Source: CAIWTU01 sp035686205
Lineage (GTDB): Bacteria > Desulfobacterota > Desulfuromonadia > Geobacterales > Geobacteraceae
Assembly: GCA_035686205.1 (NCBI GenBank)
Contig: DASRZQ010000119.1
Span: forward strand, 1 to 64,000
Length of the DNA: 64,000 nt
Reading direction: 5' to 3'
Shown piece by piece: positions 35,590 to 44,874 of the stretch. Below the pieces are notes generated by a model. That model searched no databases and was not told the origin of the DNA. It saw only the letters and a program-made list of their open reading frames with translations. The first letter of the stretch is position 1. Every line of letters begins with the position of its first letter. The position numbers were made by a program, and so were the translations under genes.

Positions 35590-36633
35590 ATGGAACAATG
35601 GCGAAAGAGCCTTGCAAACAGTGTAACCAGTCCGGATGAACTGGCGAAATGTTTCGATATCGACGAAAAGATGCTCGGTAGAGTAACCGCAAGGTATCCC
35701 ATGCGGATCACGCCATATTATCTCGGCCTTGTAGAAAAAGCCGGAGATCCTATCTGGCGGCAATGCATTCCCGATATGCGCGAACTGGAGGACGACCGGC
35801 AGTCGGACGACCCCTTGAACGAGGAGGGTTTGAGCCCGGCGCCGGGCATTATTCACCGGTATCCTGATCGTGTTGTATTTCTCGTTTCTTCAGCTTGTGC
35901 GGTATATTGCCGTTTCTGCATGCGCAAAAGACAGGTCGGCTGCGTCGGGTCGGCCGAGGCGTTGAAATCGTTTGAACCGGCATTTCAATATATTGAAAAA
36001 ACCGCCGCCGTCCGCGATGTAATTCTGTCGGGCGGCGATCCTCTGCTGCTTCCCGATGATGAGCTGGAGAAGATTCTTGTCCGGCTTCGCAAGATACCGC
36101 ATGTGGAAATAATCAGGATAGGTACGCGAACTCCGGTGACCCTTCCCGAAAGGATCACTCCAAACATTTGCAGAATGTTGAAGCGCTTCAAACCGCTTTA
36201 TATAAATACACACTTCAACCACCCGCGGGAAATAACCCAGCAATCAGCACGCGCGTGCGCCCGGCTGGCCGATGCGGGCATGCCCCTTGGCAACCAGTCC
36301 GTCCTGCTTAAAGGGGTAAATGACGATCCTGAAGTCATGAAAACTCTGATGCAAAAACTGCTGTCCATCAGGGTCCGTCCATACTACATCCACCAGATGG
36401 ATCTGGTGAAAGGCACAGCCCATTTCCGCACCAGCGTCGCCGCGGGAATCAGGATAATGGAAGGATTGCGCGGCCACACGTCCGGCTTGGCGACTCCGTA
36501 CTATGTAATTGATGCACCGGGAGGGAAGGGCAAGATTCCCTTGCTGCCGGAGAATGTGGAATTTCGCGGCGACACGCTGATACTGAGGAACTATCTCGGA
36601 GAGCGTATCGAATATCGGGACGTGAAAAGGTAG
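35590..36633 (+). CDS. epmB: KamA-family radical SAM lysine 2,3-aminomutase (EpmB-like)
   Basis: A 347-residue radical SAM enzyme. The iron-sulfur motif CxxxCxxC is in SACAVYCRFCMRKRQ (Cys103, 107, 110), followed by VILSGGDPLLL, and the PLP-binding region and STGLATPYY-like block (HTSGLATPYYVIDAPGG) are present. It makes (R)-beta-lysine from lysine. It stands tail-to-tail with epmA and efp, the other two parts of the EF-P beta-lysylation pathway, which supports an EpmB role over free-lysine catabolism. It is shorter than clostridial KamA. A KamA role cannot be excluded. Confidence 0.88.
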   Translation: MEQWRKSLANSVTSPDELAKCFDIDEKMLGRVTARYPMRITPYYLGLVEKAGDPIWRQCIPDMRELEDDRQSDDPLNEEGLSPAPGIIHRYPDRVVFLVSSACAVYCRFCMRKRQVGCVGSAEALKSFEPAFQYIEKTAAVRDVILSGGDPLLLPDDELEKILVRLRKIPHVEIIRIGTRTPVTLPERITPNICRMLKRFKPLYINTHFNHPREITQQSARACARLADAGMPLGNQSVLLKGVNDDPEVMKTLMQKLLSIRVRPYYIHQMDLVKGTAHFRTSVAAGIRIMEGLRGHTSGLATPYYVIDAPGGKGKIPLLPENVEFRGDTLILRNYLGERIEYRDVKR

Positions 36634-36638
36634 GTTCG

Positions 36639-37562
36639 TCAGAGTTCCTCAGGCGTGAACGCGACAACTTCATCTATGCTGGAAGCATCCGTGAGCAGCA
36701 TAACCAGACGGTCCACGCCCAGGGCGATGCCCGCAGAAGGCGGCATTGCCGGGAGTTCGGCGAGAAATTTCTCCGGGACGGGATAGGGCGGTTTCCCAAG
36801 AGAGCGGCGGTGTGTCTCTTCCTGCCGGAAGCGGAGTCTCTGTTCATCAGCGTCGGTCAGTTCCGTAAAGGCATTGGCCAGTTCGAGTCCGCCGATGTAA
36901 AGCTCGAAACGTTCCGCGACGGTGGGGTCGTCCGGTCGCAGACGGGCAAGTGCACCCCTTTCCGCTGGATAATCACATATAAAAGTCGGTTTTGACAAAC
37001 CGAGCCGCGGTTCTATATCCGTCACCATGATTTCGTCAAACCTGTCGCTTTTCAGGGCAATTTCCATGGAAACCCGCGAATATCTCCGGAATGCCTCCCT
37101 GACTGTGATTCGTTCCCACGGGCCGTCAAGTCTGACCGTTTGACCGCGGAACTGAACAGTATCATTACAACCGGCAGCCTTCGCAATGGCGGCAATGAGC
37201 GCCTCGCATTCATCCATCAGGTCTTCATAGTCCCGGCCGGCGCAATACCATTCGAGCATGGTGAATTCGGGGAGATGCAGTCTCCCCCTTTCACCATCAC
37301 GCCAGCAGCGGCATATCTGGAAAATCCTGTCGAAACCCGATGCCAGCAGCCGCTTCATGCACAGCTCGGGCGATGTCTGGAGAAACCAGGAACCTGAGGG
37401 AACGGCGTCGATGTGGGCTTCCGGCGCCGGTGTGGGAATTCTGACAGGGGTTTCCACTTCAAGGTAATTCCTGCCGGTGAAAAAGCGCCTGATCTCGCTA
37501 ATAATCCTTGCCCTTGTGGATAACATCTTCAGGCGCCCGGCAGGGAGACGGGTTGCCGCCAC
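36639..37562 (-). CDS. epmA: EF-P--(R)-beta-lysine ligase
   Basis: A 307-residue LysRS-like catalytic core without the anticodon domain (GenX/PoxA/YjeA). Class II motifs: motif 1 region YLEVETPVRIPTPAPEAH, motif 2 FQICRCWRDGERGRLHLPEFTMLEWY, motif 3 GIALGVDRLVML. It attaches beta-lysine to the EF-P loop lysine. The GTG start at 37562 has AAGGAG overlapping the efp stop, so efp and epmA are translated together. Confidence 0.95.
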   Translation of the reverse strand: MAATRLPAGRLKMLSTRARIISEIRRFFTGRNYLEVETPVRIPTPAPEAHIDAVPSGSWFLQTSPELCMKRLLASGFDRIFQICRCWRDGERGRLHLPEFTMLEWYCAGRDYEDLMDECEALIAAIAKAAGCNDTVQFRGQTVRLDGPWERITVREAFRRYSRVSMEIALKSDRFDEIMVTDIEPRLGLSKPTFICDYPAERGALARLRPDDPTVAERFELYIGGLELANAFTELTDADEQRLRFRQEETHRRSLGKPPYPVPEKFLAELPAMPPSAGIALGVDRLVMLLTDASSIDEVVAFTPEEL

Positions 37563-37565
37563 GGT

Positions 37566-38129
37566 CTACTCCTTGACTCGTGTTGAATACTCCCCGGTGC
37601 GGGTATCGATGGTAATCAGCTCGCCTTCCTCGATAAAAGGAGGCACCCGCAGAACATATCCCGTTTCAACCGTAGCCGGTTTGGAATCGCTGCCCGTTGT
37701 GTCTCCCTTGACCCACGGATCGGTCTTTGTAACACGGAGATTGACAAAATTCGGCACATTAACGCCGATCGGTTTTTCTCCGAACATCAGGACTTCAACC
37801 ATCAGGTTGTCAATGAGAAAATATTTCGTGTCGCCGAGAAGGTCTTCGTTAATGGATATCTGTTCATAAGTCTGGTTATCCATGAAACAGAAATTGTTAT
37901 CTTCCTTGTAGAGATACTGCATGACCCTTTCCTCGAGACGGGCAGGCTCGAATGTTTCTCCTGAACGGTACGTCCTGTCGAGAATCGTACCGTTGATCAT
38001 ATTGCGCATTTTCGTGCGGTAAAGGGCCTGGCCTTTACCCGGTTTGGAGAATTCGAACGCGATAACCACGTACGGGTCTCCATCCAGGGTGATTTTGAGT
38101 CCCTTTCTCAAATCTGAAACAGAGTACAT
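37566..38129 (-). CDS. efp: Elongation factor P
   Basis: A 187-residue three-domain EF-P that rescues ribosomes stalled at polyproline. The KOW-like N-domain has the modification loop FSKPGKGQA with the target lysine at position 32 (E. coli numbering 34). A lysine here, rather than Arg, agrees with the EpmA/EpmB pathway encoded next to it. The C-terminal OB domains end ITIDTRTGEYSTRVKE. Normal length. Confidence 0.97.
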   Translation of the reverse strand: MYSVSDLRKGLKITLDGDPYVVIAFEFSKPGKGQALYRTKMRNMINGTILDRTYRSGETFEPARLEERVMQYLYKEDNNFCFMDNQTYEQISINEDLLGDTKYFLIDNLMVEVLMFGEKPIGVNVPNFVNLRVTKTDPWVKGDTTGSDSKPATVETGYVLRVPPFIEEGELITIDTRTGEYSTRVKE

Positions 38130-38426
38130 AATACTTTCCTTTCGACTGAATTTTGAAAAGCGTTAAATTTACCGCAAACAAAATAGTTTGTTAAGAGAAA
38201 AATCACATAATCCTGCCGGATGATGGGAAGATGTCTTGTTCAGGAGATCAAAGCAGCGAACTCTTACTCCATGAACTATGTCAGGAAGCATAATAGCGGC
38301 AAATCATGTTGACGCACCAACATTTGATTATATCTGCATGTAAACTTTTTCCCGGATTTTTTGCGAATTTCGGCGCCGTGCAAACCGGCTTCGGGAATGG
38401 GTCTTTCTGCCGGCGAAATGGCGGGA
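38130..38426. other. Non-coding gap between efp and infA
   Basis: About 300 bases, AT-rich, with no gene and no clear hairpin terminator. It should hold the efp promoter and the end of the infA transcript. Confidence 0.4.
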
Positions 38427-38645
38427 TTATTTGGCTCGGTAGGTAATACGACCTCTTGTGAGATCATACGGGGAAAGTTCGACGGTTACCTTGTCACCGG
38501 GGAGTATTTTTATAAAAAATTTGCGCATTTTTCCGGATATATGGGCCAGGACGATATGGTCGTTTTCCAGTTTTACCCGGAACATGGCGTTTGGAAGCGG
38601 TTCAACTACAGTCCCTTCAACTTCGATTGCTTCTTCTTTTTTCAT
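38427..38645 (-). CDS. infA: Translation initiation factor IF-1
   Basis: A 72-residue OB-fold protein binding the ribosomal A site. It starts MKKEEAIEVEGTVVEPLPN and has the signature FRVKLENDHIVLAHISGKMRK, ending SPYDLTRGRITYR. Normal length. Stands alone, outside any ribosomal protein operon. Confidence 0.97.
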   Translation of the reverse strand: MKKEEAIEVEGTVVEPLPNAMFRVKLENDHIVLAHISGKMRKFFIKILPGDKVTVELSPYDLTRGRITYRAK

Positions 38646-38870
38646 GCGATTTTCCTCACTCCTTTTTCCTTGTATATTTTAATGTGGTTTTTAACCGTTT
38701 CATTTTATAACCATTTTGTCGAAAATTGCAAGTAACATTTCCCCGCAAGCCCTTCAATTATGACCTTCTTCAATTGCATTGGTAGTGCATTCTGTTAACA
38801 TTAGTCATGATGGGAAAAAGCTCAATAATATGAGGATGGCCATAAATAATCGCAATACAGGGGGGCAGAT

Positions 38871-40361
38871 ATGTCCATAAATGTAAGAAACTTCATTAAC
38901 GGGAAATGGATTGATTCCGCTCAGGGCAAAAGCTTTGATAGCCTCAATCCCGCGGATATCCGCAAGAAAGTTGCCGTGGTCGCGCTTTCCGGCAAAGAGG
39001 ATGTTGATAATGCGGTGGCCGCCGCAAGGGATGCATTGTCACGATGGCGCCTCGTCCCGGCGCCAAGGCGGGGAGAGATTCTGTTCAGGGCCGGTGAGCT
39101 CCTGATGCGTCAAAAGGACCGGTTAGGCAGGCTTGTTACAGAGGAAATGGGGAAAGTTCTTTCCGAAGGTCTGGGCGATGTCCAGGAGGCCATTGATATG
39201 GCTTTCTTCATGGCGGGAGAAGGAAGAAGGCTCCAGGGGGAAACGGTCCCTTCGGAACTGCCGGACAAGGATTGCAAGAGCGTCCGGGAACCGGTCGGAG
39301 TTATGGCGCTTGTCACCCCATGGAATTTTCCAGTTGCGATACCGGCATGGAAGGTATTCGCGGCCCTGATATGCGGCAATACCTTGGTCATAAAACCATC
39401 GTCTTTTACCCCTGCATGTGCAGCGGCTCTCGTCGAGACGCTGGAGTCGGCCGGACTTCCGCCGGGGGTCCTGAACCTGGTTAACGGCCCGGGTGAAGAA
39501 GTCGGCGAATATCTGGCGACTCATCCCGGCATTGACGCCGTTTCCTTTACCGGTTCCTGTGCGGCCGGAGAGCGGCTCGAAGGGCTTCTGGGAAAAATGC
39601 ACAGACCTGTCGCGGCGGAGATGGGCGGAAAAAACGCGATAATTATCATGGAAGACGCGAATCTTGAACTTGCGCTGGAGGGTGTGCTCTGGGGAGGTTT
39701 CGGCACATCCGGTCAGCGCTGCACAGCCGCAAGCCGTATCGTGATACACGAAAAGGTATATGACGGGTTTGTTGATTCCTTGAAAAGTGCTGCTCAAAAA
39801 CTCAGGCTCGGAGACGGGCTGGCGTCGGAAACGGATGTCGGGCCGGTTATAAATGAGCAGCAGGTGAAGAAAATTCTTGATTATATCCGGATCGGAATCG
39901 ATGAGGGGGCAAAACTGATTACCGGCGGCAAAAGAAAAACGGAAGGAGATTACGCGCATGGCTATTTTATCGAACCGACGGTGTTTGCGGGCGTTGCACC
40001 CGAGATGCGCATAGCCCGTGAGGAGATATTCGGCCCGGTTGTCAGCGCGATCAAATGTACCAGCCTGGGAGAGGCAATCAGCATAGTTAACACTGTGCCG
40101 TTCGGCCTGTCTTCCGCCATATACAGCAGTGACGTAAATGCCACCGCCAGGGCCGAAAGGGACCTTCAGACAGGTATCGTATATATTAACGCGTCCACTA
40201 TCGGCGCGGAGATACAGCTTCCTTTCGGCGGCTGGAAACACTCGGGGTCCGGACATCCGGAGGCCGGGGGAAGAGGCGGAGCTCTTGAATTTTACAGCAG
40301 GATGAAGGTGATATACCGTGATTTCAGCGGAAAACTGCAAAAGGCGCAAATAGACAAATGA
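38871..40361 (+). CDS. NAD(P)-dependent aldehyde dehydrogenase
   Basis: A 496-residue ALDH. Cofactor and catalytic blocks: VTPWNFPVAIPAWK, KPSSFTP, FTGSCAAGERL, catalytic Glu in AEMGGKNAII, catalytic Cys in GTSGQRCTAASR, and EIFGPV. It is close in type to succinate-semialdehyde and aminoadipate-semialdehyde dehydrogenases. The stop overlaps the aminotransferase start by 4 bp, so an amino-group plus semialdehyde route (omega-amino acid degradation such as GABA or 5-aminovalerate) is likely. The exact substrate cannot be read from sequence. Confidence 0.92.
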   Translation: MSINVRNFINGKWIDSAQGKSFDSLNPADIRKKVAVVALSGKEDVDNAVAAARDALSRWRLVPAPRRGEILFRAGELLMRQKDRLGRLVTEEMGKVLSEGLGDVQEAIDMAFFMAGEGRRLQGETVPSELPDKDCKSVREPVGVMALVTPWNFPVAIPAWKVFAALICGNTLVIKPSSFTPACAAALVETLESAGLPPGVLNLVNGPGEEVGEYLATHPGIDAVSFTGSCAAGERLEGLLGKMHRPVAAEMGGKNAIIIMEDANLELALEGVLWGGFGTSGQRCTAASRIVIHEKVYDGFVDSLKSAAQKLRLGDGLASETDVGPVINEQQVKKILDYIRIGIDEGAKLITGGKRKTEGDYAHGYFIEPTVFAGVAPEMRIAREEIFGPVVSAIKCTSLGEAISIVNTVPFGLSSAIYSSDVNATARAERDLQTGIVYINASTIGAEIQLPFGGWKHSGSGHPEAGGRGGALEFYSRMKVIYRDFSGKLQKAQIDK

Positions 40362-41662
40362 CAAGCGAGGACGGCATGAAACGGAAAAATTCCACCATAA
40401 AGAGAGCCGAAAAGGTTTTTACTCCGGCTTTGCACATGTATTACCCCATCACGGTGGCAAGCGCAAAAGGAACCCATGTTTTTACAAGCTCGGGACAGAA
40501 ATATCTGGATTTTACTTCAGGGCTGGCGGTCCTGAACATAGGTCACAATCATCCGCGAGTGCTCGAGGCTGTTCGCGGACAACTGCTGCATTTGGTCCAT
40601 ACAGGAGGGATTTATTATAACGAAACGACCGTTACCGCGGCCGAACGCCTGGTTTCTACAACTCCTGCCGGGCTTGACATGATCTTTTTCAGCAATTCCG
40701 GGGCCGAGGCGGTGGAGGGCGCCCTTAAGCTTGCCCGGCATGTAACGGGACGACAAGGAATCATATCCTTCACGGGAGCATTCCACGGCAGAACGCTCGG
40801 CGCCGTCTCCGTAACTACGAGCTCAGCCAGGTACAGGAAAAATTATCATCCGCTCCTTCCGTCCGTCTTCCAGTCGCCGTACCCATACTGCTTCCGCTGC
40901 GCATTCCGGCGCAAGCCGGGCGACTGCGAACTTCAATGCCTTGAATATCTGAAAGATCTGGTGGAAAGGGTTATTACGCCGGAAGAGGTGGCGGCGGTCA
41001 TTATCGAGCCGGTACTGGGGGAAGGGGGCTATTTCCCGGCGCCGGAAAAGTTTCTCGCCGGATTGCGGGAATTATGCTCGGCTCACGGCATCCTCATGAT
41101 AGCGGATGAGGTCCAGTCAGGCGTGGGGAGAACGGGAAAATGGTTTGCCGTTGAACAAAGTGGTGTAGTTCCTGACATTATGACTGTCGCCAAAGGCATA
41201 GCCTCGGGTTTTCCGCTCTCGGCGGTGGTATCGACCCCGCATCTGATGAACAAATGGCCCCCGGGCGCGCACGGGACCACTTTCGGCGGCAACCCGGTTT
41301 CATGCGCGGCCTCCACTGCAACCATCGAAGCAATCCGGGAGGAGGGATTGCTGGAAAAATCATCCGTGACTGGCGCCGCGGCGCTCACGCGCCTTACAGA
41401 GTTCGGAGACGGCCATCCTTTTATTGGAAGCGTTCGCGGCTACGGATACATGATAGGTATAGAATTCGTAAAGGAAAACGGCGAACCTGATGGGGAAGCC
41501 TGCACCAAAGTCCTTGACTACTGCCTGGGAAAGGGGCTTATTCTCATCGGCTGCGGCCTGGAAAGAAACGTTGTCAGATTCATCCCGCCGCTCAATGCTT
41601 CGGCAAACGAGATCGAAGAAGCGATTGACATTGTCGAGGCAGGAGCGCGAAACCTCCTATGA
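40358..41662 (+). CDS. Class III aminotransferase (omega-amino acid type)
   Basis: A 434-residue PLP enzyme. Features: FTSGLAVLNIGHNHPRVLEA, FFSNSGAEAVEGALKLAR, GAFHGRTLGA, cofactor Asp in IADEVQSGVGRTG, cofactor Lys in TVAKGIASGFPLSA, and TFGGNPVSCAA. Similar to 4-aminobutyrate and related transaminases. A cysteine-containing insert (YCFRCAFRRKPGDCELQC) is seen in several bacterial relatives. Start and stop both overlap neighbours by 4 bp (ATGA), placing it in the middle of a tightly coupled three-gene unit. Confidence 0.9.
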   Translation: MTSEDGMKRKNSTIKRAEKVFTPALHMYYPITVASAKGTHVFTSSGQKYLDFTSGLAVLNIGHNHPRVLEAVRGQLLHLVHTGGIYYNETTVTAAERLVSTTPAGLDMIFFSNSGAEAVEGALKLARHVTGRQGIISFTGAFHGRTLGAVSVTTSSARYRKNYHPLLPSVFQSPYPYCFRCAFRRKPGDCELQCLEYLKDLVERVITPEEVAAVIIEPVLGEGGYFPAPEKFLAGLRELCSAHGILMIADEVQSGVGRTGKWFAVEQSGVVPDIMTVAKGIASGFPLSAVVSTPHLMNKWPPGAHGTTFGGNPVSCAASTATIEAIREEGLLEKSSVTGAAALTRLTEFGDGHPFIGSVRGYGYMIGIEFVKENGEPDGEACTKVLDYCLGKGLILIGCGLERNVVRFIPPLNASANEIEEAIDIVEAGARNLL

Positions 41663-42987
41663 AAAGAAAAAGGATCATTATTATGGGCGCGGCCGGCCGC
41701 GACTTCCATAATTTCAACGTCTGTTTCAGAAAAAATCCGTCGTATAATGTTGTTGCGTTCACCGCGACACAAATCCCTTACATCACTAACCGCCGTTATC
41801 CTCCGTCCCTTGCAGGCAGCCTGTATCCGCGGGGCGTTCCCATTTTTGACGAAGCTCGACTGCCTGAACTGATAAAGAAATACAAAGTGGAGGAAGTGAT
41901 TTTCGCGTACAGCGACCTTTCGCATAACGAGATAATGCACAAGGCATCCCTTGTTCTCGCCCTCGGAGCCGACTTCCGACTTCTCGGACCGGACGCCACC
42001 ATGCTTAAAAGCCGCAAGCCTGTCATATCGGTGTGCGCGGTGCGCACCGGCGCCGGCAAAAGCCAGGTTACCAGGTACATATCGGAAATTATCATGAAGA
42101 GATGTGGAGGACCGGTAGCGATTCGCCATCCGATGCCCTACGGAAACCTTGCCGAGCAGGAAGTGGAGCGCTTCGCCGATATTGCCGACCTGTCGCTGCA
42201 CCGTTGCACCATTGAAGAAAGGGAGGAGTTCGAGCCCCTTCTTGCCAACGGCGTTATTGTCTTTGCCGGGGTCGATTACGGTAAAGTCCTGCGGGCCGCC
42301 GAAAAGGAGGGAGACGTTCTGCTCTGGGATGGAGGAAACAACGATTTTCCGTTTATTCGTCCCGATCTTGAGATAACTGTTGTCGACCCGCTTCGTCCTG
42401 GTCACGAAACGGGGTATTTCCCCGGAGAAGTCAATCTTCGTCGCGCACAGGTCGTTATTATCAACAAAATCAATGCCGTGGACAGTAGTGTGGTCCGTCG
42501 CATGGAAGAATCGATACGTTCCGTCAATCCGGGCGCCCGGATCGTCCCGGCCGCATCGGAGATACATGTGAGCGATTCCGCTCCAATAGCCGGAAAGAAC
42601 GTGCTGGTGGTTGAAGACGGCCCGACCATAACCCATGGAGGAATGCCGGGTGGAGCCGGTCTGGCGGCCGCCGTGAATTATTCCGCGGCGCGTATTGTCG
42701 ATCCCAGGCCGTATGCCGTGAATTCCATCACCGAAGTGTATGACAAATACCCACACATCGGCCCGGTTCTGCCCGCCATGGGCTATAGCGAAGCGCAGAT
42801 TCAGGATTTGCGAAAGACCATGGAAAGCTGCCCTTGCGATCTTGTAATTTCCGCGACTCCCGTTGACCTCGAACGCCTGATAACCCTTGACAAGCCTGTT
42901 GTCAGGGTCACATACGAAATGCGCGAGCAACGCGATGAAATGCTGAAAAGAATCGTAACGGAATTTCTGTCGGCCCATGGCTGTTGA
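41659..42987 (+). CDS. Cyclic 2,3-diphosphoglycerate synthetase-like P-loop protein
   Basis: A 442-residue protein. The N-terminal Rossmann-like part IIIMGAAGRDFHNFNVCFR is followed by a P-loop (VRTGAGKSQVTRYI), a metal/Walker B-like WDGGNNDFPF and VIINKINAVD, a GTPase-like NKxN element. The family is named after the archaeal enzyme making cyclic 2,3-diphosphoglycerate, a thermolyte. In a mesophilic bacterium, fused by overlap to an amino acid catabolic pair, that product is doubtful. A different ligase or GTPase role is more likely. Length agrees with the archaeal protein. Confidence 0.82.
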   Translation: MKRKRIIIMGAAGRDFHNFNVCFRKNPSYNVVAFTATQIPYITNRRYPPSLAGSLYPRGVPIFDEARLPELIKKYKVEEVIFAYSDLSHNEIMHKASLVLALGADFRLLGPDATMLKSRKPVISVCAVRTGAGKSQVTRYISEIIMKRCGGPVAIRHPMPYGNLAEQEVERFADIADLSLHRCTIEEREEFEPLLANGVIVFAGVDYGKVLRAAEKEGDVLLWDGGNNDFPFIRPDLEITVVDPLRPGHETGYFPGEVNLRRAQVVIINKINAVDSSVVRRMEESIRSVNPGARIVPAASEIHVSDSAPIAGKNVLVVEDGPTITHGGMPGGAGLAAAVNYSAARIVDPRPYAVNSITEVYDKYPHIGPVLPAMGYSEAQIQDLRKTMESCPCDLVISATPVDLERLITLDKPVVRVTYEMREQRDEMLKRIVTEFLSAHGC

Positions 42988-43163
42988 ACGTTAATTGAAG
43001 AAAATCTCTTTACATGACACCGGTAAGAGTATTAATGTTGATGTCCCATTCGACCACACCTGGACCTGCCGGCCAACTCCGGAAAGCCATAGCGACACCA
43101 GGGCCGGGCCGGCTTTTCGATGCCCTCCCGTTATTATCAATATCCGGTTTGGATTCAAAACAT

Positions 43164-43541
43164 ATGGAAACATTGATCAAGAAAATTCCACTGAAAAATG
43201 GCCTGATAATTTCTATTTACGATCATACTGTCAGGTATTACGGAGATTTCTATCTCGTAAAGATCGAAATTGTATGTGAAATACCTTTGCGCCGGGAGTA
43301 CTTCGAAAACGAAAACGAATATGACCAGGCATGGCGCATACTGGGCGAGAACGCCTGTTATCGGCGCTTTATGGAACAGATGGGCGTCCCGTCCACCGGG
43401 ATAGAAAGAGCGCGGGAAATTATAATAAAAAATTTTGTTGATCATTCGCTGCCGTATTTTTCGTCGGAAAATTTCCCCGGAAAATTCGTTTTGTCTCAAT
43501 ACAGAAAAGCCAGGAACAAACTTAACCGTTTGCCGGGCTGA
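43164..43541 (+). CDS. Small conserved-looking protein, unknown
   Basis: A 125-residue soluble protein beginning METLIKKIPLKNGL, rich in charged residues, with a central helical part (NEYDQAWRILGENACYRRFMEQMGV). ATG 43164 is preferred: residues from an upstream ATG at 43014 read like non-coding sequence. It ends 10 bases before the RNA methyltransferase and is probably co-transcribed with it. No family recognised. Confidence 0.7.
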   Translation: METLIKKIPLKNGLIISIYDHTVRYYGDFYLVKIEIVCEIPLRREYFENENEYDQAWRILGENACYRRFMEQMGVPSTGIERAREIIIKNFVDHSLPYFSSENFPGKFVLSQYRKARNKLNRLPG

Positions 43542-43551
43542 GCGAGGAAAA

Positions 43552-44874
43552 TTGGGCGAACAAATTGTTAAAATAGAAAAAATGGTTTTTGGCGGCGCCG
43601 GACTCGGCCACCTGGACGGAAAGGTCTGTTTTGCGCCTTTTACCGTTACCGGCGACACTGCACGGATACGGGTCAGGACGGAAAGAAAATCGTATATTGA
43701 GGCGGACGTCATTGAAATACTGGAACCATCTCCCTTTCGCGCGACTCCGAAATGCCCCGTTTTCGGCACTTGCGGCGGCTGCGACTGGCAGCATATCGAA
43801 TATGAGGCGCAGTTAAGAGCAAAGGAGGATATCTTCGCCGATATTCTCTGGCGAACGGCAAGAGTGGAAAGGGATAAAATTGTGCCAATTGCGGATACGC
43901 CGGACTCTTACGGCTATCGTTCCAGAATCCAGTTAAAGGTTCGTTACGCCAAAGGCGAAATTCATATGGGTTTTTTCAAGGCCGGGTCACATTACGTGGT
44001 TGATTTACCGGGTTTATGCGCTATCTCTTCACCGGCCGTAAACTGCACTTGCCGGGATTTGTGCGATATAATGAAAAAATTTCCCGAACCTGACAAGATA
44101 CCTCAAATCGACATTTCTTCCGGTGATGACGGGATCATCATTGTGATTTTCCATTACATCGGGGAAAACCGTTCGCAAATTATCAATATTTTAAGGGAGA
44201 ACGGGAAGGGGCTTCGCCATGCCGGAGGAGTTTACCTCCAGAGCGGTCGCAAGAACACCATTGAAAAGATATATGGAATGGAGGCCATTCAATACACGAT
44301 CCCGGCCTCAATATTTCACGGACTTGCGCCGATGCGGCTCAGGACCAGCCGGGGCGGGTTTTCCCAGGTTAATTACCGTCAAAACAATGTGCTGATAGAT
44401 ACAGTCCTGCAATTTGTCCGGCCTTGCGGAAAAGAACGGGCACTTGACCTCTATTGCGGGAATGGGAATTTCTCGCTGCCGCTGGCGAGTTATGTGAATA
44501 ATGTAATCGGTTTTGAAGAATTCGATCAGTCCATCAAGGACGCCGCAAGCAACAGTCTAGACAACAAACTGGAGAATGCGCGATTTGAGGCCGTGGACTC
44601 GGTCGCCGGTTTACGGAGGCTCATAGACGCTGGTGAAATATTTGACGTGGTAATTCTTGATCCTCCCAGAACAGGGGCGGCCGAAGCTGTCAAGCTTATT
44701 CCCAGTCTGAACCCCGATAAAATTGTTTACATATCCTGCGATCCGTCCACTCTGGCCAGGGACCTGGCATATTTGAGAAAATTTCGCTACGAAGTGGTAA
44801 ACAGCCGTCCAGTTGACATGTTTCCGCAAACATACCACATCGAGAGTGTTACATTACTAGAAAAAGTCTCATGA
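43552..44874 (+). CDS. RNA (uracil-5-)-methyltransferase, RumA/TrmA family
   Basis: A 440-residue SAM-dependent enzyme forming m5U in rRNA or tRNA. It has a TRAM domain at the N-terminus (EQIVKIEKMVFGGAGLG), an iron-sulfur cysteine set (CPVFGTCGGCDWQHIEY), the SAM block LDLYCGNGNFSLPLA, VILDPPRTGA, and the catalytic Cys in YISCDPSTLARDL. The start is probably TTG 43552 (GAGG just upstream), because the TRAM domain begins right there; the next ATG (43582) would cut it. Whether it is RlmD-, RlmCD- or TrmA-like is not settled. Confidence 0.9.
   Translation: MGEQIVKIEKMVFGGAGLGHLDGKVCFAPFTVTGDTARIRVRTERKSYIEADVIEILEPSPFRATPKCPVFGTCGGCDWQHIEYEAQLRAKEDIFADILWRTARVERDKIVPIADTPDSYGYRSRIQLKVRYAKGEIHMGFFKAGSHYVVDLPGLCAISSPAVNCTCRDLCDIMKKFPEPDKIPQIDISSGDDGIIIVIFHYIGENRSQIINILRENGKGLRHAGGVYLQSGRKNTIEKIYGMEAIQYTIPASIFHGLAPMRLRTSRGGFSQVNYRQNNVLIDTVLQFVRPCGKERALDLYCGNGNFSLPLASYVNNVIGFEEFDQSIKDAASNSLDNKLENARFEAVDSVAGLRRLIDAGEIFDVVILDPPRTGAAEAVKLIPSLNPDKIVYISCDPSTLARDLAYLRKFRYEVVNSRPVDMFPQTYHIESVTLLEKVS

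Noticed and set aside
39123..40364. 413-codon open frame antisense to the aldehyde dehydrogenase
   Set aside because: Shadow frame; the plus strand carries all ALDH motifs.
41518..42978. 486-codon open frame antisense to the cyclic-diphosphoglycerate-synthetase-like gene
   Set aside because: Shadow frame without start signal or domains.
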